Source: a virus. Taken from it: a DNA stretch of 20,010 nucleotides. Below are positions 7,912 through 15,300 of this stretch, piece by piece (the first letter of the stretch is position 1; each line of letters starts with the position of its first letter). The translations under genes and the position numbers were made by a program. The notes beneath the pieces are model-generated. The model was not told where the DNA came from. It did not search any database and saw nothing but the letters and a program-made list of their open reading frames with translations. The stretch spans positions 1-20,010 of the IMG/VR virus record IMGVR_UViG_3300020731_000100; one strand, 5' to 3'.

Positions 7912-7918
7912 GTAGACT

Positions 7919-9148
7919 ATGCCAAGACTCTCTCTTTACCGTCCCGAAAAGGGCAATGATTTTAAAATGCTCGATAGGGTTATTAACGAGCAATTTCAGG
8001 TAGGCGGAACTGATATTTTTATTCACAAATATATAGGTCCGCAAACTGCCGCGCCCGCTAGCACAGAAGGAGGAGTTCCTGGTGTTGCTAATGCTACTAC
8101 ACCTGAATTAGGAATTCAGGACGTAATTTTCATGGAAAATAGAGATAGAAAGTACGATGCTGATATCTATAGTATTCGTGGAATTTACACAATGAACGAC
8201 ATTGACTTTAATTTAAGTCAATTTGGATTGTTTTTAAATAGCGATGATATTATGATTACATTCCACTTAAGAAATATAGTGGAAACAATTGGTCGTAAAT
8301 TAATGGCTGGAGATGTTTTAGAACTTCCTCACTTAAAAGATGAGTATGCCAGTAACGATGATTTAGTAGCATTGAAAAGATTTTATGTAGTGACTGACGT
8401 AAGTCGTCCTGCGTCTGGTTACAGTCAAACATGGTACCCACATTTACTACGTGCTAAAGTAGGACCATTAGTTGACAGTCAAGAATTTAGTCAAATTCTC
8501 AATGCTCCGGCAGGAGATGGCAATAAAACATTACGAGATGTTATTAGTACATATAATCAGAATATTGCTATTAATAATCAAATTGTTGCCCAAGCAGAAA
8601 TTGACGCTCCACTAAGCGGATACGACACAACTCCATATTATGTTTTACCGTTAGAGGATCGAGGAGACGGAGAAGATACCTTACAGTTAGAAGATGCTAG
8701 TGATACTGAGCTCGATGCTAGTTTAGATAATCCTGCTGTTGATGCTAGTGCTGTATTTGAAAGTCCTGCTAAAGATCTTTATATAGGATACATGACTGGT
8801 GGAATGCCACCTAATGGCGCTCCTTACGGATTTGGAATTGCATTTCCAACACAAGGAATTGTTACAGGACAATTTTATCTTAGAACAGACTTTGTACCTA
8901 ATCGTTTGTTTAGATTTGACGGACAAACATGGGTAGCATGGGCTGACAATTTAAGAATGACTATGTCAAATACTTACGATGCTAACGCAACAAATCAAGA
9001 TCTAACACAACCGCAAAGTAGTACAAGTACAAGATTAACACAGACTACAAGCTTCATTAACAATAATAATACTGCTACAATCGCAGGTCAAATTGTTCCA
9101 GAGCGCCAAGCACTAAGTAAAGCATTAAGACCAAAGGCAGATAATTAA
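7919..9148 (+). CDS. gp14: Neck protein gp14
   Basis: This is the second neck/head-completion protein, which works with gp13 at the head-tail joint. The 409-residue product begins MPRLSLYRPEKGNDFKMLDR and then QVGGTDIFIHKYIGP. It contains ENRDRKYDADIYSIRGIY, DIDFNLSQFGLFL, GDVLELPHLKDEYA and SQTWYPHLLRAKV, all typical of cyanophage-type gp14. T4 gp14 is shorter (256 residues). The extra C-terminal part (about 230-409) is acidic, then carries a module with GQFYLRT (317-323) and FRFDGQTWVAW (331-341) like those in gp18 and gp15, and ends in a Thr/Asn-rich tail. The gene ends 1 nt before gp15 and is probably co-transcribed with it. Confidence 0.9.
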   Translation: MPRLSLYRPEKGNDFKMLDRVINEQFQVGGTDIFIHKYIGPQTAAPASTEGGVPGVANATTPELGIQDVIFMENRDRKYDADIYSIRGIYTMNDIDFNLSQFGLFLNSDDIMITFHLRNIVETIGRKLMAGDVLELPHLKDEYASNDDLVALKRFYVVTDVSRPASGYSQTWYPHLLRAKVGPLVDSQEFSQILNAPAGDGNKTLRDVISTYNQNIAINNQIVAQAEIDAPLSGYDTTPYYVLPLEDRGDGEDTLQLEDASDTELDASLDNPAVDASAVFESPAKDLYIGYMTGGMPPNGAPYGFGIAFPTQGIVTGQFYLRTDFVPNRLFRFDGQTWVAWADNLRMTMSNTYDANATNQDLTQPQSSTSTRLTQTTSFINNNNTATIAGQIVPERQALSKALRPKADN

Positions 9149-9149
9149 A

Positions 9150-10265
9150 ATGGAATTTTTCTACGACGGCCAAGTAAAGCGTTACATCAATCAGTTTATG
9201 CGATTGATGAGTAATTTTAGCTATCAAGATGGTAGTGGCAAACTTACACAAGTTCCTGTTCGATACGGTGACTCTAGTCGACAAGCTGCATGGGCATTAA
9301 CTAAAAACTCAGAGAACATTGTTAATTCTGCGCCTTTTATTGCCTGCTACGTTAAGGGATTAGACTACGATAGAAGTCGCATACAAAATCCATATCATGT
9401 AGATAAGATTAATATTCGAGAACGTGCGTTTGATGAAGTAGGAAATGTCTACTTAAACGAACAAGGTGAAAATTATACCGTTGAACGTTTAATGCCAAGT
9501 CCCTTTAAATTAACTTTTGTAGCAGATATTTGGACAACTAACACAGAACAAAAATTACAAATATTAGAACAGATTCTAGTGTTGTTTAATCCAGCAATGG
9601 AAATACAAACCAGTAATAATTTTATTGACTGGACTAGTTTAAGTTACGTTGAATTAACCGGAACTACTTGGTCAAGCAGACAAATTCCTCAAGGAGTTAG
9701 TAACGATATTGATATTTCCACACTAACTTTTGAAACTCCTGTATGGATCACAACTCCAGCTAAGGTTAAAAAATTGGGTATTGTTACTAAAATTATTGCT
9801 AACATTTTTACAGAACCAGCAGGTACTACATTAAGCACAGGATTAGATTTTGGTATTCCAGTAGTTAAGCATACTGTTACTCCAGCAAATCTAAGTGTAT
9901 ACATTATGAACAATACTGTAACACTTATCCCGCAAGGCGATCCGATTATTGGAGACGAATATACACAAATTCCTATTCCAGCAGGCCCTACGGTTAATTG
10001 GAATTCTGTATTAAATGTATATCCTGGAAAATATCGTTCAGGACTTAGTCAACTTGCGTTTACTAAACCAGACGGTACACAAGTTGTAGGTGTTATTACA
10101 TTAAATCCTAGCGACGATACACAAATGTTAATTAATATTGATCCTGACAGTATTTTAAACACACCATTAACTGATTTAGCAGACATTTATACTAGAGGAA
10201 CAATTAATGCAGTTATTGATCCTACTACATTTAATCCAGGCACAAACATCGATCCTGATACATGA
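9150..10265 (+). CDS. gp15: Tail completion and sheath stabiliser gp15, ending at an in-frame TGA
   Basis: gp15 caps the top of the tail, stops sheath assembly and joins the tail to the neck. The first 225 residues or so match the family: MEFFYDGQVKRYINQFMRLM, VPVRYGDSSRQAAW, then FIACYVKGLDYDRSR, ERLMPSPFKLTFVADIWTTN and QILEQILVLFNP. T4 gp15 has 272 residues; this product has 371 before the TGA at 10263-10265. Beyond the TGA the same frame stays open for 92 codons with protein-like content, so the full gp15 was probably 464 residues with Trp (TGG) at this position. The start is 1 nt after the gp14 stop, which suggests coupled translation. Confidence 0.9.
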   Translation: MEFFYDGQVKRYINQFMRLMSNFSYQDGSGKLTQVPVRYGDSSRQAAWALTKNSENIVNSAPFIACYVKGLDYDRSRIQNPYHVDKINIRERAFDEVGNVYLNEQGENYTVERLMPSPFKLTFVADIWTTNTEQKLQILEQILVLFNPAMEIQTSNNFIDWTSLSYVELTGTTWSSRQIPQGVSNDIDISTLTFETPVWITTPAKVKKLGIVTKIIANIFTEPAGTTLSTGLDFGIPVVKHTVTPANLSVYIMNNTVTLIPQGDPIIGDEYTQIPIPAGPTVNWNSVLNVYPGKYRSGLSQLAFTKPDGTQVVGVITLNPSDDTQMLINIDPDSILNTPLTDLADIYTRGTINAVIDPTTFNPGTNIDPDT

Positions 10266-10544
10266 TACTTAATATTAGAAGACATAGGCAATACTGATGT
10301 AGAAAACGGTCAAGGTCCTATTGCCTGGCGCAACTCAGACAACACTGATTTTTATGCCAAGGCAAATGATATTATTCAATGGGACGGTGCTAGATGGAAC
10401 GTTATATTCGCTTCTGAGAATAACCCAACTGTACTTTACATAACTAATTCATACACTGGCATTCAATACAAGTGGGATGGTGAATCATGGACCAAGAGCT
10501 ACGAAGGAGTATACGATGCCGGTAACTGGCGTTTGATACTATGA
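10266..10544 (+). pseudogene. gp15: In-frame C-terminal extension of gp15 beyond the TGA
   Basis: Ninety-two sense codons continue the gp15 frame after the TGA and stop at TGA 10542-10544. The translation has a YLILEDIGN start, ANDIIQWDGARWNVIF, then YITNSYTGIQYKWDGESW and GNWRLIL at the end. These DG-x-x-W hairpins resemble modules in gp14 and gp18. From memory, gp15 of related phages ends in a similar segment. The stretch has no plausible start of its own with a ribosome binding site. Its stop overlaps the Nudix ATG as ATGA. It is either the remnant of a truncated gp15, a segment made by TGA readthrough, or real coding sequence broken by one wrong base (A for G) in the data. Confidence 0.75.
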
Positions 10545-10981
10545 CAAAAATAATATGTAGTGGCGGGTTATTCCTAAGTAAAGAAACAAATAGATTTTTA
10601 TTCCTATTGCGTAATCAAGGACGAACCGCAGGAACTTGGGGACTTGTTGGCGGTAAACAAGAACCAGATGATGCTACAGCATATCAAGCATTAGAAAGAG
10701 AAATTAGCGAGGAGGTAGGAAAAACTCCGCCTATTAAGAAAATTATTCCTCTTGAATTATACACTAGCGAAGACCAAAATTTTCATTTTAATACATACGT
10801 TCTTATTGTAGAAAAAGAATTTATTCCTACTCTAAACAAAGAACATGTAGGATATGCTTGGTGTGATTTAAACAATTGGCCAAAGCCATTACATCAAGGC
10901 GTAAAACGTAGCCTATCTAGTAAGATAAACAAAACAAAAATTGAAATTATTTTAGAATTACTCGGGGAATACAAGCCCTGA
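10541..10981 (+). CDS. Nudix hydrolase
   Basis: Nudix enzymes cleave nucleoside diphosphates linked to another group (NDP-sugars, NADH, ADP-ribose, oxidised dNTPs, RNA caps). The 146-residue product has the box at about residues 38-60: GGK, EPDD, then REISEEVG (53-60), with the metal-binding RE-x-x-EE glutamates E54, E57 and E58 in place. The first half of the box is one residue longer than the standard G-x5-E-x7-REUxEExGU form and has D in place of the first E. The substrate cannot be told from sequence. No ribosome binding site is visible; the ATG overlaps the TGA of the gp15 extension (ATGA), so translation probably depends on ribosomes arriving from gp15. Its last 24 bp overlap the convergent gene. 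Confidence 0.88.
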   Translation: MTKIICSGGLFLSKETNRFLFLLRNQGRTAGTWGLVGGKQEPDDATAYQALEREISEEVGKTPPIKKIIPLELYTSEDQNFHFNTYVLIVEKEFIPTLNKEHVGYAWCDLNNWPKPLHQGVKRSLSSKINKTKIEIILELLGEYKP

Positions 10982-11308
10982 CGGTTGCCAAGGCGGAGCA
11001 AGACTTGCGGAAGCTGGGGTAATTTGATTCTGAATCTGAGAGGCAATCATTGCCTTGTACGTATCTAAATTAGATCCTAATGCAGATGTAACCCATGTTT
11101 CTATTTGCGTAGGAGTTAATTGATCAAATTCAACAAAGTTAGAAGGATCAGGTTCACTTAATCCAACAGTATTAAACACCTGGGCGGCATGACCTTCTCC
11201 GTCAGATCCATTTAAAATAAATTCAACGTTATATATTACATTGTTCATACTGTTCAATGTAGGGTGAGCGTTAAATTTAAGAAAATCCCAAGTGTAAGTT
11301 ATTGTCAT
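10958..11308 (-). CDS. Small tail-region protein, paralogue of the 11618-12007 gene
   Basis: The function is unknown. The 116-residue product starts MTITYTWDFLKF and shares a layout with the 129-residue protein at 11618-12007: an ITYTW start, a N-VI segment, L-x-G-x-D-x-x-G, a linker, WV/WI-x-S, a QI-x-x-QI helix, then a PW near the C-terminus. It lies 3 nt after the 85-residue gene and has no clear ribosome binding site, so translation may be coupled to it. The position directly downstream of the fibre genes suggests a role in fibre attachment, folding or the adhesin tip; that is inference. The end overlaps the Nudix gene tail to tail. Confidence 0.75.
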   Translation of the reverse strand: MTITYTWDFLKFNAHPTLNSMNNVIYNVEFILNGSDGEGHAAQVFNTVGLSEPDPSNFVEFDQLTPTQIETWVTSALGSNLDTYKAMIASQIQNQITPASASLAPPWQPSGLVFPE

Positions 11309-11311
11309 ATA

Positions 11312-11569
11312 TTATTGAATAGTTTTTTCTGCTAATGGACCTTCTGGAACACTAGCTTGTTGCTGTTGTTGTACTTGTGGTACTGCTTGTTGACTAATTG
11401 TGTCGATAATAGGACGGCTGTATTTGTGTGGCAATTCATCCAATGCGGCAATAATAGTATTAATTTGACTTACTTTTAATGTAACAGTAATGTCAAAATC
11501 TTCCTGAGCAGGTTGCTGTGCTGGTGCTCCATTAGTGCCTGGTGCTGGTTGAGGGGTTGCGTTATTCAT
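11312..11569 (-). CDS. Small protein with Pro/Gln-rich ends near tail fibres
   Basis: The function is unknown. The 85-residue product has a Pro/Ala/Gln-rich N-terminus, a central folded-looking core (DFDITVTLKVSQINTIIAALDELPHK, about residues 24-49, given here only as a landmark by its DFDITV and ALDELP ends), and a Gln-run C-terminus. Small proteins with a 'TLxVxxxNxIxxALxxLP' core occur next to tail fibres in other phages, as I recall; the match is by eye only. The start at 11569 has AGGAG at 11576-11580. That site lies at the edge of an inverted repeat (11579-11621) that could hide it in the mRNA. Confidence 0.75.
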   Translation of the reverse strand: MNNATPQPAPGTNGAPAQQPAQEDFDITVTLKVSQINTIIAALDELPHKYSRPIIDTISQQAVPQVQQQQQASVPEGPLAEKTIQ

Positions 11570-11578
11570 AAAAATCTC

Positions 11579-11621
11579 CTGAGATAGTTAATATTAATTA
11601 TTTGATTTTAACCGATCTCAG
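11579..11621 (-). promoter_or_regulatory. Inverted repeat next to the ribosome binding site of the 85-aa gene
   Basis: A 7-bp stem (11579-11585 with 11615-11621) is extended by a 5-bp stem (11587-11591 with 11608-11612), with a small bulge and a 16-nt loop. On the minus strand its 3' arm overlaps the first bases of AGGAG (11580-11576), so folding could limit translation of the gene starting at 11569. A five-T run follows at 11574-11570, so weak termination is an alternative. The stop codon of the 129-residue gene lies in the other arm. Confidence 0.45.
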
Positions 11622-12007
11622 ACTGGTCCTGGATTAACATCAGCGGCAGTTACAACGGTACCTGTACTTGCCCACGGTAAATCTTGTGCGTGAACTTCAG
11701 TAACAGAAGATGTAATTTCTCCTAATTGCTGAGCAATTCTGTCATTAATATGAGAGGAATACTGAGGATTAGAATTAACCACAGACTGAATCCACCCAAC
11801 AACATCGCTTTCTTGTAGCTGTGAATAAGGAATAAATGTGCCGGTGCTTCCAATAGCTGTAAAAGGAGTACTACCTTTAAATGTGCCAGTATTGCCGCTT
11901 TCGTCGGTGCCGGACAGAGTCCAGTGAGTTTGAATAACTGAATTGGTAAAAGTACCTTCAGTTGCTATTTTAACTTTGTCTACACTCCAGGTGTATGTAA
12001 TTGCCAT
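11618..12007 (-). CDS. Small tail-region protein of DUF7936 type
   Basis: The biochemical role is unknown. The 129-residue product begins MAITYTWSVDKV, then has VIQTHWTLSGTDESGNTGTF, an IPYSQL segment, VVGWIQSVV, a QQLGEI helix and DLPW near the end. This pattern fits a family of small phage proteins found near tail fibres that I believe is catalogued as DUF7936; the family name is from memory. AGGAG at 12014-12018 and its own late octamer (12031-12038) support the start. A paralogue lies at 10958-11308, and the 118-residue neighbour upstream may be a distant third member. Confidence 0.8.
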   Translation of the reverse strand: MAITYTWSVDKVKIATEGTFTNSVIQTHWTLSGTDESGNTGTFKGSTPFTAIGSTGTFIPYSQLQESDVVGWIQSVVNSNPQYSSHINDRIAQQLGEITSSVTEVHAQDLPWASTGTVVTAADVNPGPV

Positions 12008-12030
12008 GTTTATCTCCTAATCAAGCTATA

Positions 12031-12038
12031 TATTTATG
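12031..12038 (-). promoter_or_regulatory. Late-type promoter octamer for the DUF7936-type gene
   Basis: CATAAATA on the minus strand overlaps the stop codon of the upstream gene. With T4 spacing the leader is about 18 nt and carries AGGAG. Confidence 0.55.
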
Positions 12039-12390
12039 CCCCCGGGGCTACATTCGGTTTAGGTAGTGTAGCGTCGATCGGAAGAGGTCTTTTAGCATCA
12101 TTACCGATTTTTGGAATAGTAGATGCTGATGATAATCCGTGTGTTTTAAAGATTACATTCCACAAATCTTGAATGATTTCTGGTTCTTGACTAACGTCAG
12201 AATCTTGATATAATCTATACACATTGGTGTTAGAAATTGGAAAATGTGGATCATTTGAACCAGGGTCATCAACTGTAATAGTTGTATGAATCCATAGAGC
12301 ATGTGGTTCATCCATAGGATCTCCGTTTGCTCGAGATGTCTCGGCAGTATATCTAATTTGATCAATTGTTGTTGTTTTAGTTATTGCCAT
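12034..12390 (-). CDS. Hypothetical tail-region protein
   Basis: I do not recognise this family. The 118-residue product starts [14 protein letters not shown] and has [24 protein letters not shown], then [14 protein letters not shown], and a Pro/Ala-rich end. The MAIT start, the beta-then-helix layout and the length recall the two paralogues downstream, but similarity is too weak to claim by eye. Its first 14 bp overlap the 3' end of the large fibre gene, and AAGGAAG within the fibre coding sequence serves as ribosome binding site, so the two are translated from the same message. Confidence 0.75.
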   Translation of the reverse strand: MAITKTTTIDQIRYTAETSRANGDPMDEPHALWIHTTITVDDPGSNDPHFPISNTNVYRLYQDSDVSQEPEIIQDLWNVIFKTHGLSSASTIPKIGNDAKRPLPIDATLPKPNVAPGA

Positions 12391-15300
12391 TTATCAGCTT
12401 CCTTACCATTTCTTTTAAGTCATCAATTTCGTTTTGTTGTTCTTTGATAGCTTCTATTAGAAGACCTACGGTATTTGCGTAGCTCAATCCATACATATCT
12501 GTTTCTTCATTGTATGTAACCAATTCTGGAACAACTTCGTTAACTTCCTGAGCAATTAACCCTAGTTGACGCATTGTACGTTTAACTTGTGGGTTACCCT
12601 CTAAGTCTTCATTTTCTACTTTTTCGTAGTATACACCACGTAATTGCTTAACTTTATTTAATGCGTTATCAATTGTGACGATATTTTTCTTGTATCGTGA
12701 GTCAGAAGTTGCGTATACGTTACCCTGGGCATAAATGCTACCAGTTGAGAAAATACGATATCCGTTATTACCACTAGTACCAAAGTTAGAGTTACCAGAG
12801 TTATATGTCCAGTATACTAACCAACCCCAAGATTGGTCATATAGTCCAATATCTGTACCGCCACGACCCATTAGGGTAAACGAAGCGTCTACGTTATATC
12901 CTTGCCATCCGCTACGTCCGCCTGAGTATGTACTTACGTTACCATAAGATCCGCCTTGGTTCTCTGGCCACCATAATCCGTGTCCATAACTTTCGCTATA
13001 CAATCCAGTACCGCCTTGAGCACGGAACCAGTTGTTTGCGTGAACTGTAGAAATATAGCTGTCTGATCTAGGAACAATATAGTAACCGGTGTTAGCAGAG
13101 TCATAATAAATCGGTGACTGCATTGCGCCGTTGGCCCAAACAGTTGATCCGTTATCCCAGTGTAAGTTCCATCCTACATAACTTGTGGTATTACCATAAC
13201 CTAAATACCATGCGTTAGCAGATAAGTTAGTTACAAGACCCCAATACGTTGAAGCATTGTTAATTGCTAGAGCACTACCGTTATTGCTGTATGCGTTGGC
13301 TTGATGTGTTGCGCCGGCAGCTGTAGTAATATAATAGAATACAGATGTACTAGGTGGATTTAAGTAGTAGCTAGTATTGTTGTTTAGGTACATGACACCG
13401 TTGGTGACTTTTTGTATATCCCAACTTGCCCAGTTACCGTTTAAGAAACCATAGCTACCGCCGCCGTTACCGTATAATTGATATCCAAATTGTCCACCAC
13501 TACCGATACCTAAAATACCAGTATCGCCTTGACTTGATTGAACTTGTAAGTTACCATTACCGCCATTAGAAACAGTTTTACTTGCGCCAAATTGAACTGC
13601 CGACAATACACTTGTACTGCGAGGTATTAAGTAATAGGCTGTATTTTGCGAGTCGTAAACTGTGCCGCCTACGTAAATTGGGCCGTTACGATAGTAGTTA
13701 ATATATGCGCCATAGCTTGCGCTAGCAGATTCGTAATGTAAGTTACCGTTAGTTGCCGCAATTTGAGCAATACCCGAACCTTGGTCAATACCATTGCCAC
13801 CGATATGGAACTGTGCTGACCAGGAAGGGTTAGGACCAAAACGTATACCGTTATATGTAAAGCTGTTGTAACCGGCCGGATTCATGTAGTAACCGGTGTT
13901 ACCATAAGCATAAACATAGCTATGGTATGCGGCTTGTCCAGTTAATACTGTATACGGACCTAATGCTAGTCCAACGTCAGTTGCTCCACTCCATGTTGGA
14001 GATCCCCATGAAGTACCGACTTGGTCAAGTCTTATTAAGTGGCCGCCGTTACTACCTAAACCCCACCATCCTGCTCCACTCCAGTTAGAAACAAACGCCG
14101 CTTGTGTTGTATAAGTTGCACTTGGGTTACCAATTACACCGTAACCGTATAAAGAGTTAATTACACTTTCGCCACTAGCTTTTAGATAATATGTTGTATT
14201 AGCATTGTCATACATATTACCGCCAACATACAAGTTGCCAGTAATAGTTAAGTTACCTGATGCGCTACCGCCGCCTGTGATTGTACCGGCAGAGTTAGCA
14301 TAGTTAGAAGTATCAGCATACCCGGCGTAGATTTTACCCCAACCTGTCCATGTTCCGTTTTCTTTAAATCGAATGTTTAAGTAAGGATTGCCATAACCAT
14401 AACGGTTAATAGCAGTTTGCATTGCGTAACTGCTGTAGGCATAGTCGTTGCCTAGGCCTTGGTTCATTACATAGTACTGATATAACCCGCCTGGTCCGTC
14501 TGTTACTGCGCTATCTTGATGTACAAAATAGAAACCATAGCCTGCTGGACCAGAGAAGCTTTGATAAGTAGTATGATTGTAACCTTGATTATTAAACAGT
14601 TGACTACGTGTTACGCTTGCGCCAAAACCAGAATCATATAATGCTGTAGAATATCCACCTGCGTTACCTGTAATGCTACCAGTAATTGTATTTGAAACTG
14701 TTAGGCCTGAGAATATACTTGTACCAGCTGGTTTAGCATAATATGATGTATTGCTTGAATCATAAAAATACGGTGCTCGCATATCTGTAACAGCATAAGC
14801 AGAACCGTTAACGTTTAATTGATATGTTGCGGCAATTGTTGTACCAATAACTGTGTTACCAGTATTATTTTGAATCGAAAATACGTTTGTACCTGCTGAT
14901 GTACTTGTAGCATAACGGAAGATCCAACCGCGACTACCTGTGTCCATTACAAAGTAAGTGGCATAGTCACTATTAACACCGCCGTGTGTTCCGTATGTAC
15001 CAACTGCCTTAAACATCATGTTAGATGTTGTACCAGCGATAGTAGTCCATAAACTTACACCGTTACCAAAAGATGTGCTGTCTCCGTTTTTGTTAGTAGC
15101 AATACCACCTACTAAAGTTAAGTAGTATAGGTATGAGTTAGCACTAGGCTGTAAGTAATATGCGTTATTAGAATAATCGTAGAAATATGTAGCGTAGATA
15201 GGACCGTTAAAGTTACCAGTAACTTGACTGTTTGTAACATATCCTACGTCATTAGTTAACTGACTTAATTTAGTTAAGTTTTGTGCGTTCCAGTCTAGTA

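Noticed and set aside
7892-8044. N-terminal extension of gp13 up to an ATG at 8044
   Set aside because: It would cross the start of gp14, has no family-like sequence, and the MSDLDTAYKDVV start at 7891 matches the usual gp13 N-terminus.
10263-10265. TGA read as Trp throughout the genome (altered genetic code)
   Set aside because: The Nudix gene, the DUF7936-type gene, the second fibre and the gp15 extension all end sensibly at TGA, and Trp is coded by TGG elsewhere.
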